DNA of 64,000 nucleotides from Erythrobacter longus (GCF_000715015.1 NZ_JMIW01000009.1:102396-166395); one strand, 5' to 3'; positions 54,167 to 63,906 are shown, counted from the first letter of the stretch. Translations and numbers: made by a program. The notes: generated by a model not told the origin, from the letters alone.

Positions 54167-55338
54167 TGCGCGCCGCCAAGATAGGGGTGCATTGCCCCCT
54201 CGCCTCTGCGTTGGCGGCGTTCATGCTGGCGTTGCTTGCCCTTATTTCGGTCACTTTTGTGTCGCCTCCCAGTGCATTGGCCCAAGGTGTCAGCCCGCTG
54301 CCTGCAACCATATCTGCGTGTGATGCAGGGGACCGGGCAGCCTGTCTCTCCGCTGGCCTCGCCTTGTCCGATGTCGAGAACCCATCTTACGACGCCTTTC
54401 TCAGCCTGCGCTTTTTACAACAGGCCTGCGCCGCCAATGAAGCGGCGGCCTGCGGGCGGTTAGCGCTGATATTCTATGCGGGCGAAGGCGACGTCGAACG
54501 CGACTTGCCCAGTTCTGGCAATTTCGCGCAGCGTGCATGTGCAGGACAAGACCGCGATGGATGCGAAGTCGCTGAGGCCGTGTTTGCTGAGCCGGGATCG
54601 CCGCAATTCGATGCGGAAAAGGCGCTGCGGTATCGCAGGATCAATTGTACGCAAGGCAATCGACGTTCCTGCATCGATCTTGCGCGGATCCTTTATTCGA
54701 TGGACGATCGTCTGCCGGCCGAACAAATCGCACTGAATGCCTGCATCCCGGGCGATCCATCCAGTGCCCAAGTGTGCGATTTTGGCAACCGTTTGCAATC
54801 CTTGCGCCGCAAGGCCGAGGCAGAGCGCGAAGCGGCGATACAGGCGGCGCGCAATGCGCAGGCGCGTGAACAATCTGTCTTCGATCAATATATGGGCAAG
54901 CGCGATTATGACGGCGCGCTGTATTATTCGCTCTACCACTTGCGGTCCAAACGCCACGCCGAAGAGGCCGTTATGGCCGCCTCGCGCGCGGGTGCTCTCG
55001 CCTCGATATTCGAGGATCATTTCTACGTTCTCGAATACTGGTTCGCGACCGGCCCGGTGGCTCAGATTGCCGCCTCACAAATCGCGAAGAAACGCCAGTC
55101 GAACGACTGCGGCATATGGAACTGCACCAATATGCCGGGCGCAAGCTCGCGGCGGTGGCAAGCCCAGCGCGGATCGAGCGGATCAACCTATCGCGCGCCC
55201 GGCTCATCTTATTCACCGCCTCCCTCTTCATCAGGGACCAGCAGTGCTGAGATCGCAAAACAGACCCGCGACAAATACCGCACCTACAACTGCACCGGCT
55301 CAAGGCGGCTCTCGAGCAGCCACCCGGTTTGCCAATAG
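54163..55338 (+). CDS. Exported Sel1/Hcp-like protein
   Basis: A 391-residue precursor starting at ATG 54163 and overlapping the previous stop. The signal peptide ends PPSALAQ. Cysteine-paired repeats follow (CDAGDRAAC, CAANEAAAC, CAGQDRDGC, CTQGNRRSC), spaced about 35-40 residues like the disulfide-bridged Sel1/Hcp repeats of Helicobacter. An Ala/Glu coiled section follows (about 230-260). The Ser/Pro/Gly-rich C-terminal tail has further cysteines. Likely a periplasmic protein-binding scaffold. The frame is open upstream to 54115, within the preceding gene. Confidence 0.75.
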   Translation: MMRAAKIGVHCPLASALAAFMLALLALISVTFVSPPSALAQGVSPLPATISACDAGDRAACLSAGLALSDVENPSYDAFLSLRFLQQACAANEAAACGRLALIFYAGEGDVERDLPSSGNFAQRACAGQDRDGCEVAEAVFAEPGSPQFDAEKALRYRRINCTQGNRRSCIDLARILYSMDDRLPAEQIALNACIPGDPSSAQVCDFGNRLQSLRRKAEAEREAAIQAARNAQAREQSVFDQYMGKRDYDGALYYSLYHLRSKRHAEEAVMAASRAGALASIFEDHFYVLEYWFATGPVAQIAASQIAKKRQSNDCGIWNCTNMPGASSRRWQAQRGSSGSTYRAPGSSYSPPPSSSGTSSAEIAKQTRDKYRTYNCTGSRRLSSSHPVCQ

Positions 55339-55352
55339 AAAGGAACGCAACG

Positions 55353-56276
55353 ATGAAGATTTCAAAATTACCGCTCGCGCTGATCGCATGCGCAGCGGCC
55401 TTCGGAACCGCATTTGGACCTGCACCAGCCAATGCTCAGGCGACCTCTGCTGCATCAGCGACGCAAGCCGCGGCAAAGATCGAGGCAGGTGGCAGTAGCA
55501 ATGCACTGGCTGGACAAGCAGCCTACAATTCCGGCGATTTCGCCACCGCCCGCGCGAAATATCAGATCGGCTGCCTCACGGATGGCAATGCCGCTGCCTG
55601 CACCAATCTGGGTGCGATGGCCACGAAAGGTGAAGGCGGCGCGGCCGACCTGCCGCTTGCCCGCCAGGCCTATCAGAAAGGCTGCACCAGCGGCGTGGGC
55701 GAGGCCTGCGAAAACTACGGCTCCATGCTGATAAACGGGCGCGGCGGAGAAAAGGACTACGCAAACGCCATCGCGCCGCTGTCCACCGCCTGCAATGCCA
55801 GCTTTGCAACGTCCTGCTACGATCTGGGGGCCACCTATTTCTTTGGCCGTATCGGCAGTGGGCCTGACTATGCGAAGGCCCGTCAGTACTTCGCCAAGGC
55901 CTGCCCCGGCTATGATGCCGATGGTTGCTATGCCTTGGCCATTCTCCAACGTGACGGCGGCGGCGGTCCGGTTGATGCAGCGGGCGCGGCCCAATCATTC
56001 AAACTATCATGCGAAGCGGGCAAGTCGGACGGCTGCCTCGAATATGGCGTTGCGCAATATAGCGGCGCAGGATTGGCACAGGATTATTCCGGCGCGCGCA
56101 GCAGCTTTGGCCAAGCCTGCAATACCGGCAATGCGGGGGCCTGCATGAATGCAGGGATTATGGCTCGTGACGGTCAAGGGGGCGCGGCTGACCCGACCGC
56201 CGCCAAGCGTTTCTTTGGCCTTGGGTGCAAGCTTGGCATTCAGGATGGCTGTACCTTCGCGGAGCAAATCAAATGA
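55353..56276 (+). CDS. Exported Sel1/Hcp-like repeat protein
   Basis: A 307-residue precursor starting at ATG 55353, with AGGA nine bases upstream. The signal peptide ends APANAQA. About seven Sel1-like repeats of roughly 36 residues follow, each with a Cys pair: CLTDGNAAAC, CTSGVGEAC, CNASFATSC, CPGYDADGC, CEAGKSDGC, CNTGNAGAC, CKLGIQDGC. The regular pairing points to disulfide-linked helical hairpins in the periplasm. This is the best-formed repeat protein of the operon together with the last gene. Its stop overlaps the next start. Confidence 0.85.
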   Translation: MKISKLPLALIACAAAFGTAFGPAPANAQATSAASATQAAAKIEAGGSSNALAGQAAYNSGDFATARAKYQIGCLTDGNAAACTNLGAMATKGEGGAADLPLARQAYQKGCTSGVGEACENYGSMLINGRGGEKDYANAIAPLSTACNASFATSCYDLGATYFFGRIGSGPDYAKARQYFAKACPGYDADGCYALAILQRDGGGGPVDAAGAAQSFKLSCEAGKSDGCLEYGVAQYSGAGLAQDYSGARSSFGQACNTGNAGACMNAGIMARDGQGGAADPTAAKRFFGLGCKLGIQDGCTFAEQIK

Positions 56277-56737
56277 ACGGTGCAAGTAAAAACCTGCTGG
56301 CTGGCTTTGCAATGCTCGCAATTGGAACCTCTGCTTTAGCTCAGGAAACTGCTGCTTCGACAGCCGCAAACGATGCTGAGGCGCACAATGCGATATTCGA
56401 AAAAGCGGCCACCTCAGGCCTGTCGCCCCTAAGCGTGGGAGAAATGCTGTCTTGCTCGGCCAATTGGGACCGGTGGGCCTTCATCGTCGAAAGCGCTGCT
56501 GACCGTGCGTTTACAATGGGTTTGCGCAGCGAACTGTCCGCCAGAAACGCGAGGAACCGAAAGGTCTATTGGCAGCGGCTGGCTCGCCGCGAGATGCGCG
56601 AAGATGACAATCCCTCCTATTTTGAACGCATGCGTGCAGACGCTGCAAGCCGGGCCGACAAGCAATATGCCAACTATGCCTCCGGCTCCGAACGCGGGAT
56701 CTCGGTGATGATGCAAAGTCTCGGCTTCTGTAAATGA
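56273..56737 (+). CDS. Exported hypothetical protein
   Basis: A 154-residue precursor with a signal peptide (NLLAGFAMLAIGTSALA). The mature helical protein has two cysteines (MLSCSANWDRW and the C-terminal GFCK). The N-terminal Cys-then-Trp pattern loosely echoes the first gene of the operon. No family recognised. Start ATG 56273 overlaps the previous stop and its own stop overlaps the next ATG, so expression is tightly coupled. Confidence 0.72.
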   Translation: MNGASKNLLAGFAMLAIGTSALAQETAASTAANDAEAHNAIFEKAATSGLSPLSVGEMLSCSANWDRWAFIVESAADRAFTMGLRSELSARNARNRKVYWQRLARREMREDDNPSYFERMRADAASRADKQYANYASGSERGISVMMQSLGFCK

Positions 56738-57606
56738 CCATCTTTGGAAGCGCCCGTCGTTGCTGCTTTGCTGCACTTGCACTGATTGGAGCTGCTGGTT
56801 CTGTGCAAGCGCAAACGGGCAGTATCGACGGCGAAGAGCCCGATATGTTCGACGACTTTTACACCTTCGTCTGCCCGGACGGAGGGTATGAAAGCGGCTG
56901 TGAGCGCGAGGACATTACGCTGTCCGTGTCACTGGATGATTTCGACCCCGCCACAATGGCACAAAGCTGCGCATACCGCACTTCTGCGGAGTGCCGGGTC
57001 ACAGCCAGCGGCGAGATTTTTGCGGCCAGCCGTTCCTCCACCATGCACTGGCAATTGCTTGCGCTGCAACCGGCAGATGGCCCGTTGGTGCAGATGATCG
57101 TGTTGGTTGAAATGGACGGCGCGGTGCCCGTATTGTTGCTGTCGCATCAAAGCGAGGGATATATCGACCCGCCTGTCTTGGCCCGGGATGACACGCAATC
57201 GGGGATTCTGGTGCATGTCCCGGCGCGAAACCGAGGTCTGGGCAGCGCAGACCTGGTGCTATTCAGCCGGACAAATGGCTGGAACTGGACTAGCGCAGAT
57301 GGGCTGATCGCTCAGATGGACAAGCTGTTGCCGGCTGGCTTTTCTGTTTCCCCGCCTGTCAGCTTCGATTTTCGTGAGGGCAGCGCCTTTGCACTTGTCC
57401 GGCGGGAAAGCGACCCGGGATGCTGCGCTACTGGTGGTATTGCCTTTGTCGATTTCGAGCAGTCCGATTTCGACCTCTCCGTAAGCCGCGTGACCTTCAA
57501 TGAGACCCTGCCGGTTGGCGATGCCAGCCAGCCGACCCTTGATCCTTATTCCAAGACTGAAACAACGGAACACGGTTCTGCAAATGATGAAGGAACACAC
57601 CGATAA
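56734..57606 (+). CDS. Exported hypothetical protein, beta-rich
   Basis: A 290-residue precursor with a signal peptide ending GSVQAQ. The mature part looks mainly beta (LLALQPADGPLVQMIVLVEMDG, GILVHVPARNRGLGSADLVLFSR and FAFVRR-like strands, in parts). Acidic residues and cysteines lie near the N-terminus (CPDGGYESGCERED) and a CC pair near residue 228 (DPGCCATGG). No family recognised. Unlike its neighbours it is not repeat-built, so it may be the substrate- or ligand-binding member. Confidence 0.72.
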   Translation: MTIFGSARRCCFAALALIGAAGSVQAQTGSIDGEEPDMFDDFYTFVCPDGGYESGCEREDITLSVSLDDFDPATMAQSCAYRTSAECRVTASGEIFAASRSSTMHWQLLALQPADGPLVQMIVLVEMDGAVPVLLLSHQSEGYIDPPVLARDDTQSGILVHVPARNRGLGSADLVLFSRTNGWNWTSADGLIAQMDKLLPAGFSVSPPVSFDFREGSAFALVRRESDPGCCATGGIAFVDFEQSDFDLSVSRVTFNETLPVGDASQPTLDPYSKTETTEHGSANDEGTHR

Positions 57607-58706
57607 TGATGCGCGCGGCCAAACGCTGGACCATGATGTGTGCGGCCGCGCTGGGCCTCGTCTGCAGCTCAAGCGCATCTGCGCAAGCCGCTTGGCAGCA
57701 AGTGCAGACTATCACTTGGGTCGCGCAGGCAGAGCAGGTCGAGCGCAAATGCGACGCTTTCACGCATGAAGGGCGGTTTCTTTATCGCGAGGTGAAATCG
57801 CGCATGGTCACCTTTGAAAACGTCTCGCTTTACGAAAGGATTTCGCAAACGCAGGCGGATCGCCTTGCGGGCCAATGCCGTGATCTCAAGAATAACCCGG
57901 ACGCGAAATACGTCGTCAACTACTTCAACAATGAAGGCGCACGCATGTTGGCGCTGCATCATTTCTTGCCTGCAGCCTCGCCATGCCGTTTTGCCAATGA
58001 ACCCGCGTTTAGACAAAGGGCGAGCGCGGCATGGGCTGCCATCTCGAACAGCAGCGATCCACGGCACCAGCCCTCTGCGATGCAGCGCGAGGCAGATATC
58101 ATAGCATCGCAGTGCCAGATCACCGATATCGCTGGCCGAAAATCGGCACACCCAGCCGCCTTTATGGCCGAAACCCTTTTGCCCATTTTTCAGAAGCCCG
58201 CTCGCTATGGCGGGGAAATGCTCGTCTCTGGCACCCGCGTGCAAGATCGGACCTGGCTGGAAGGACGGCGCAATCCGGACGCAGAGATTGTGAAAGGTGG
58301 CAGCATTGCCGGGCTGACTGTGGGCACGAGAGACCTGTTTCGAGCAGGGATTTTGACAGATGGACGTGTGATCCTGGTCGAGAAAGATCAGAGCAACAGC
58401 CTGTTTGGCGTGGCGAGCGTGGATTTCCATGCGGGCACCAAGACATATCAGGCCAGTAGTGGGCGCTCGCTCGACCCGCAATTTCGCAGGGTTTTCATCC
58501 TTGATGGCAAAGCAAGCGCAGAGCTTCTTCAGCAGCCCGATTTCAGGGTGAGCCTCACCCAGTCAAGCGGCATCATCTCGAACTGGGGGGAGACGAATGA
58601 TTTTTCGGGCCGCAAACGTGCCGGTACTTCCGAAAAGCCCATCCAGTTCGATGTCACCGCCTTCAAAGCCGCGCTGGAATACAGCAACGCTCCGAAATAT
58701 CAGTAG
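57606..58706 (+). CDS. Exported hypothetical protein
   Basis: A 366-residue precursor coupled to the previous gene by TAATG. The signal peptide ends SASAQA. The helical N-terminal half contains cysteines at KCDAFTHEG, QCRDLKNN, SPCRFANE and SQCQITD. The C-terminal half looks beta-rich (GRVILVEKDQSNSLFGVASVDF, in parts) and may be a separate domain. No family recognised. An 17-base gap separates it from the last gene. Confidence 0.72.
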   Translation: MMRAAKRWTMMCAAALGLVCSSSASAQAAWQQVQTITWVAQAEQVERKCDAFTHEGRFLYREVKSRMVTFENVSLYERISQTQADRLAGQCRDLKNNPDAKYVVNYFNNEGARMLALHHFLPAASPCRFANEPAFRQRASAAWAAISNSSDPRHQPSAMQREADIIASQCQITDIAGRKSAHPAAFMAETLLPIFQKPARYGGEMLVSGTRVQDRTWLEGRRNPDAEIVKGGSIAGLTVGTRDLFRAGILTDGRVILVEKDQSNSLFGVASVDFHAGTKTYQASSGRSLDPQFRRVFILDGKASAELLQQPDFRVSLTQSSGIISNWGETNDFSGRKRAGTSEKPIQFDVTAFKAALEYSNAPKYQ

Positions 58707-58723
58707 TTTGGGAAAGCCCTACC

Positions 58724-59896
58724 ATGATCCATTTTACTCTGTTTGTTCGCACATTGATCGTGGGGATTGGACTGATCGGTTTTTCGCCTGTCGCCTTGGC
58801 AGCGCAGCCCTCAACGTCGGAAACGGGGCAAATGACCGAAAGCCCGCTGGTTAGGGAATGCGAGATCGATAAGGATGCCGAATCCTGCATGGCAATGGCC
58901 ATCCGCACATTTGAAGGGAGAGAAACCCCGCAAAACAATGAATTGGCGCGCTTGTTCGCAGCCAAGGCTTGCGAAGGCGAATTGATGTCGGGCTGCAGCT
59001 TTCTTGGCGCGTTTCTGCAAGACGGGCTTGGCGGGCCGCAGGACGTGAAAGGGGCTGCCGCGCTCTATCGCAGAGCCTGCTACAATGACTACAAAGGCGC
59101 CTGCTACAATCTTGGCCAGCTGCTTTACAACAACCAGTCTGACGATCCCGAGGATCTTGCCGAAGCGCGCAAGATGTTTGCGATGGGCTGCGAAGCGGGC
59201 ATTCCAGATTCGTGCAACAATCAGGCCGTGATGCTCAAATTCGGTGAAGGGGGCGAAAGCGATCTGGCAACTGCGCGTTCGTTGTTCGCTCAGGCGTGTG
59301 ATGCAAAGCGGGTCGATGCATGCGCCAACTCTGGATACATGATGATGATCGGCGAAGGCGGGCCAAAACAGGTCGAGATGGCATCGCAGCATTTGCAGAC
59401 AGCTTGCGATCTGGGGTCGATGACCGGCTGTGATAATCTTGGTGTAGTGCTGCTCAATGGCCTCGCCGGTGCCAAAGATCCGCTTGAGGCAGAGCGTCTT
59501 TTTACAAAAGCCTGTGACGGGGGCGAAGCCAATGCCTGCCTCAATCTCGGCGGAATGCTGTACAATGGTGTCACGGCGGATGCTGATCCATCTGCTGCGC
59601 GCAAACGCTTTTTAACCGGATGCGAGAGGGGTAGTTTGGAAGCTTGCGGGTTTCTGGCCAAAATGGCGTTTGACGGCGAAGGCGGTGATACCGACAGGGT
59701 TATGGCTCGCCAGATTTACGCCGATCTGTGTCACAAATTTAGTGTCAGCGAATCCTGCGTATTGCTCAGCGTAATAATTGAAAACGGACAAGGCGGTCCG
59801 AAGGACCCAGCAGCCTCAATGCGCGCACTCGAAAATGGGTGCGAGCTCGGAGACAAAAACGCCTGCCTGTTCCGCGACCATCGCAAAGCCAACTAA
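58724..59896 (+). CDS. Exported Sel1/Hcp-like repeat protein, last gene of operon
   Basis: A 390-residue precursor with a signal peptide (LIVGIGLIGFSPVALA). About ten Cys-paired Sel1-like repeats fill the mature part: CEIDKDAESC, CEGELMSGC, CYNDYKGAC, CEAGIPDSC, CDAKRVDAC, CDLGSMTGC, CDGGEANAC, CERGSLEAC, CHKFSVSESC, CELGDKNAC. The EGGxxD turns between them are typical. It is related to the repeat protein encoded at 55353-56276 and probably arose by duplication. No terminator is clear downstream. Confidence 0.85.
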   Translation: MIHFTLFVRTLIVGIGLIGFSPVALAAQPSTSETGQMTESPLVRECEIDKDAESCMAMAIRTFEGRETPQNNELARLFAAKACEGELMSGCSFLGAFLQDGLGGPQDVKGAAALYRRACYNDYKGACYNLGQLLYNNQSDDPEDLAEARKMFAMGCEAGIPDSCNNQAVMLKFGEGGESDLATARSLFAQACDAKRVDACANSGYMMMIGEGGPKQVEMASQHLQTACDLGSMTGCDNLGVVLLNGLAGAKDPLEAERLFTKACDGGEANACLNLGGMLYNGVTADADPSAARKRFLTGCERGSLEACGFLAKMAFDGEGGDTDRVMARQIYADLCHKFSVSESCVLLSVIIENGQGGPKDPAASMRALENGCELGDKNACLFRDHRKAN

Positions 59897-60023
59897 CGAG
59901 GCTTCCAAGCTTACACTCCGACCTTTCCGTGCCAAAGACTGCTGCCGGCATCCATGAACACGTCCGACTTGAAGCTAGGTTCAGACAAAAGCCATCAGAT
60001 GATGTGTCCCGATGCAATCTAGG

Positions 60024-60600
60024 ATCATCGTGTTCTCGCGCCTAAGATGTTCTGATACGCATCTGGACTCTTTCTGACCTTCTTATCGAGCAATGCTGCT
60101 GGAATCTGCCGAACCCGGCGCCAGACTTCGATGTGCTCGTCGCGGCCGGAGACATTCATGACCCTTTGAGCGACGGTGTTCGCTGGCTTGCCGAAAGAGC
60201 AAATGGCCGACAGGTGATATACGTTCCGGGCAACCATGAATGATACGCTCACCGGCATCGCTTCACGATCGACAAGGAAACCGTGCGAGCATCAGCGCTC
60301 GCAAATGAGCTCGGTATTCACCTCCGGCAGGACACTGAGGTCGAGATCGATGGGGTGCGGTTTCTGGGCAGTACGCTTTGGACTGACTACCAGATATTCG
60401 GCGGCGGCTCGCTTTACATGCGCCATGCAAAAAGGTGAATGAATGACTATCGGGTTATCTTCTCCACCGAGATTGGAGAACCGCTCGATCCTGCGGAAGC
60501 CTTGGAATGGCATCTGCAATCTAAAGCCTGGTTGCATGAGCACTTCAAATCCGAATTCGATGGCATGGCGGTGGTGGTCAATCGCTACTCTGATGCGCCA
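60024..60600 (+). pseudogene. Metallophosphoesterase remnant
   Basis: Reading the plus strand gives pieces of a calcineurin-like phosphoesterase: SDTHLD near 60050, then in one frame PNPAPDFDVLVAAGDIHDP, QVIYVPGNHE, a TGA at 60241, LANELGIHLRQDTEVEIDG and FLGSTLWTDY. A second TGA at 60436 and MNDYRVIF ... FDGMAVVV end near 60580. The GD-x-H and GNHE metal motifs survive, but two in-frame stops, a disrupted 5' end and loss of the 3' third (histidine motifs) make it a pseudogene. It ends where the S41 peptidase gene ends. Confidence 0.8.
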
Positions 60601-61850
60601 ACTTCACGTCGTCTGATGTCTTCGATCACCCATGTAAGCACAGGATCAATCCCGTCGACGTAATTTTGTCGAGAAGTTCTTACAGTAACATCAGGTGCAA
60701 CCGCATCATTCACCGGGTCGCTAAAGCAAAACCGCCGCTTGGAATATGTCACCAAATGTCCGGAATTCGGAAGGGTGAATTGGCCCATATCTTGGTATCC
60801 GCAGGGGTTGGCTCCGGTCGGTTCGCCTATGATGCGGGCAATGAGTATGTCTGCGAACTGCGCAGAGTTGCTCATCGCAGCAGAGAAGGTCCTTCCACTG
60901 GTGAGCACATAGACGCCGTCTTTCCAGTCAAGCTTGTCGAGAACCACGAGATTAGCCACAAACGCCAAGCCGATGAAGAAATCGCCACCGAAGTTTTCTC
61001 GAAAGTCGATCACGAGATTCTGGGTGCCGGCTTCATCAAGCGCACGAGCAGCCTTATCAGCGAACTCACTCATCTCTTCAAACGAAGGGTAGCGGTCAAA
61101 TTGGATGTATGCGACGGATGCATTACGCAGAAGCGCAAGCCGAATGCCTTCAATAGCGATCACTGTGGGATTGTCTGACAAATCCTTGCGATATGTAAGA
61201 CGCTCTGTGATCGCGGCTCGGAAGGCTGTCGGCTCTATCGCTTTCACCTCGATAGCCCTCATCTTGCCCTTATATGAGATTTCGATGAGCAAGGTTTCCG
61301 CGTTCTCACTCAGCCCAACCGCTTGGCTTAGTGCTGCGTAGCTGAGATACTGGGCAACTCGGACCGCCTCGGATCCCTTGTTTTCAACGAAGGGAACGTA
61401 AGTGGCGAGCTGGTGATAGACCTCTTCCATCGGGCGGCCATTCCACCGATGAACGACTGCACCCAGCATATCAGCATGTTCCTTTGATGCGCCGACAACT
61501 ACCGCTTCGCCATCAATCCATCGGAATTCGAGCGGGAAGCGTGGTTGAGGCGTGTTCCAAAGAGGCATCGACGTGTGGCCGTCGCCCACTAGCCGCGTGA
61601 GCCGCATCAATTCCGCCAGAATTTCGGCATCGGATCGGTTGGGCAGGTCCGCTCGCAGCCGGACGAGTTGGCGCTCGAACTCCTCCCGCGAGATTGTGTG
61701 AAACAGGTCAATGTGGTTGGCCTCAAGCTGCGCCTGATAGATCGCGATATCCTCAGTCCACTTGGCGACAGTCATCGCTTCGCGTGCATGAAGCTGCACA
61801 GCACTCGCGAGCGCTGCGACCATAAAGAGGCATATCCTGAACAGACTCAT
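60585..61850 (-). CDS. Exported S41-family peptidase-like protein
   Basis: A 421-residue precursor starting at ATG 61850 (the frame is open to 61901) with a signal peptide (CLFMVAALASAVQLHA). LTRLVGDGHTSMPL is the typical S41 N-terminal block. The catalytic Ser lies in VYVLTSGRTFSAAMSN, and IGEPTGANPCGYQD with VAPDVTVRTS follows. The PDZ domain of processing proteases is not evident, so it belongs to the PDZ-less S41 group. It looks intact among decayed neighbours. Its 3' end abuts the truncated metallophosphoesterase, so the junction may mark a deletion. Confidence 0.83.
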   Translation of the reverse strand: MSLFRICLFMVAALASAVQLHAREAMTVAKWTEDIAIYQAQLEANHIDLFHTISREEFERQLVRLRADLPNRSDAEILAELMRLTRLVGDGHTSMPLWNTPQPRFPLEFRWIDGEAVVVGASKEHADMLGAVVHRWNGRPMEEVYHQLATYVPFVENKGSEAVRVAQYLSYAALSQAVGLSENAETLLIEISYKGKMRAIEVKAIEPTAFRAAITERLTYRKDLSDNPTVIAIEGIRLALLRNASVAYIQFDRYPSFEEMSEFADKAARALDEAGTQNLVIDFRENFGGDFFIGLAFVANLVVLDKLDWKDGVYVLTSGRTFSAAMSNSAQFADILIARIIGEPTGANPCGYQDMGQFTLPNSGHLVTYSKRRFCFSDPVNDAVAPDVTVRTSRQNYVDGIDPVLTWVIEDIRRREVGASE

Positions 61851-61897
61851 TAACCCTCCACAGTCCCATCTCTCCGCGCACTCGCCGCTCTCACGTA

Positions 61898-62524
61898 TCA
61901 CGGTCTTTTGAGGTTGATCGTTCGATCAGGTGCCATTCGTTTCCTAAACCGAGCATCGTGCGTTGATAGGATGATCGCGCCATCATATCCGGCCAAGGCC
62001 TCCTCAAGCATCTCAATGGATTCTATGTCGAGATGGTTGGTCGGCTCATCCAAAATCAGCAACCTTGGCACCACATCGCTAGAGAAGAGACACGCGAGCG
62101 CTAATCGGACCCTTTCGCCGCCTGATAGCATCGCCACAGAGCGCTCTGCCGCCGTTGAGCGAAAACCGAATGTTGCCAAAGCCGCATGGGCATCTTGAGC
62201 GCTCAAAGCGGGATTGTGCCGTTGCATGGCTCCAAGCGCAGTCTCGCTCGGTTGAAGCAATCTCAGGTGCTGATCCAGAAAGCCGATGGCAACAGTTTCC
62301 CTTGTCACCAAACCGGTGCCTGGCTCAGCCTCCCCAGCCAGTATCTGCGCCAGCGAACTCTTTCCGCTCCCATTGGGCCCAGCGATCAAAATCCGCTCTG
62401 GTCCAGCAATCGTAAGATCAATCGGCTCAAACAGAGCCCTGCCAGCAATTTCGCACGACACACCCTCTGCCTTCAGCGTAACTTGCCCCTGAACGAAGCC
62501 GCTAGCGGGCAAAGCAATTTCCAT
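61898..62524 (-). pseudogene. C-terminal half of an ABC-F ATPase
   Basis: A 208-residue open frame holding one complete ABC domain: Walker A GPNGSGKSS, signature LSGGERVR, Walker B LLILDEPTNHLD and STHD. ABC-F ribosome-associated factors (Uup/EttA/antibiotic-resistance type) have two such domains and over 500 residues. Only the second domain is present, and the opening MEIALPASGFVQGQVTL is the usual start of the second half after the linker. The 5' half is missing from the flanking sequence, so it is a truncated gene. Confidence 0.75.
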
Positions 62525-62650
62525 GGGAACTAGACGCGCGACGTCAGATCTTGCCCTAATCGCAGCGATGATGTAAATTCCGAAGCTAAGAGTGCGTCCG
62601 AATGATCGTGCATGGTTAAGCAGCGTCCATGTCCGAGTGTACTTCTCCCA

Positions 62651-62866
62651 TTAGATCCGGGCATCGAGCCTGTCGTGATCGAGACGAGCGAGCGCGTCGT
62701 TCATTGGAACATTGCCAAACATAGTCACCAGAAAGACGCTGGCCAGATAAACCAAGGACGCGATGATGAGCATCACCAGCGCCGTGCCTTCGAACACAAA
62801 AAGGCTGTAAACTGCAAAGATAAAGCTAAGTGTTGCCTGCTTCGTCACCAAAGCGATTCTGAGCAC
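62651..62866 (-). pseudogene. Fragment of a DUF1772 (anthrone oxygenase-like) membrane protein
   Basis: The 71-codon frame has a hydrophobic C-terminal part FEGTALVMLIIASLVYLASVF followed by VTMFGNVPMNDALARLD (in parts). This resembles the third/fourth helices and NVP-x-N motif of DUF1772 proteins, which are normally about 150 residues. The N-terminal half is absent or out of frame. Confidence 0.5.
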
Positions 62867-63209
62867 CAGAATTGTCTGGCTTCATGAACTTCGGGCCAAG
62901 CGATTCGCCGGCAAGGCTAAGAGCAGAGGCGGATGCCAAGATAGCAATGAACGCAAGTACTTCCTGGAATGGAAGCAGTCCGAAGCCTTTGCGCGACTTG
63001 ATCTTGACCAAACCTATCCATGACCAGCTTTTTCCCATGATCCTCAAATAGAAGAAGATAACCGACAACATGATGCCAACCCAAACCGATCCGCTGTAAC
63101 GCCACATGAATTGGTCGAGAACGACCTTCAGCAGATAACAAAGCGCAACAATTGCGCAGAAATCGATCAGCGGCCGAAAGCGCGACATGGTGTCGAATAG
63201 AGTGATCAT
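62826..63209 (-). pseudogene. N-terminal fragment of a membrane protein (possibly CPBP family)
   Basis: A 127-codon frame with three hydrophobic segments (PLIDFCAIVALCYLLKVVL, VGIMLSVIFFYL, EVLAFIAILASASALSLAG), with KSWSWIGLVKIKS between. This arrangement is like the first part of CPBP intramembrane proteases, but the catalytic EExxxR half is missing and the frame ends in unrelated hydrophilic sequence overlapping the DUF1772-like fragment. Assignment is weak. Confidence 0.4.
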
Positions 63210-63450
63210 TCAACTGAGTTAGATGCCTCAGGTCTAAGGCTCTTGCCGGATCACGCCAATTTATTGCCCATACACGCCAACTCAGCGCTAGAAGGGCTGC
63301 CGCGTATCCAGCGCGATATCGTCTCCGCAAAAAGTTGACCATCTCGAGCGGATAGTCCGCTTCCGCCCAGCTTCGGTCTTGATCGAGATGTCCGTCTAAG
63401 AATTTGCGAAGCCTCAAAAGCAGGGCCTAAGAGATCAAGGATGAATGACG

Positions 63451-63745
63451 TCAAGCGGTCTCGGCAAACTTCCCGACTTTGATCTCGTCCTCATGCGCCC
63501 GCGCTCGAGCTAGCGAATAGGCTTTCTGCATGCGCCGCAAGTTATCGGCCCTGACACCGAAAGCCTTCTCGAAGCGGATCGCCATATCGGCAGAGAGGCT
63601 AACATTACCTTTGAGCAGCGTGCTCAATGCCTGCGGGAGACACCGAAATGTCCAGCGAGATCGGTCACGCTGACCCCAGCAGGCTCGACAATCTCGCTTT
63701 TGAGCCAGTCTCCGCAAGCCTGTGCCAAGACTACCGACGACGGAC
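63451..63745 (-). pseudogene. Frameshifted HigA/VapI-type antitoxin
   Basis: The N-terminal HTH part (WLKSEIVEPAGVSVTDLAGHF, in parts, ending GVSRR) is in one frame and ends at a stop near 63625. The rest (ALSTLLKGNVSLSADMAIRFEKAFGV, in parts, and DEIKVGKFAETA) continues in another frame. Together they form the usual ~95-residue HigA antitoxin, so a single-base indel has broken it. No HigB toxin gene is seen upstream. Confidence 0.7.
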
Positions 63746-63906
63746 AGGCTTCATTTTCGTTTCCTACAGTCACTGCAACGGTCCCAACACGCTCACCTAT
63801 TGAAACATCCAATCTGTCTGTTGAACGCCGACAGGGCCACGCAAGCTCGCGGGTTATTTGTGTCGCTGCTTTTGGTGGCACAGAAGATTCGAAAAAACTG
63901 TCCCGC

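Noticed and set aside
62917..63454. Overlapping minus-strand frames with Arg/Trp-rich sequence
   Set aside because: Fragments such as NFLRRRYRAGYAAALLAL look like remains of a coding sequence, but no family could be assigned and frames are interrupted.
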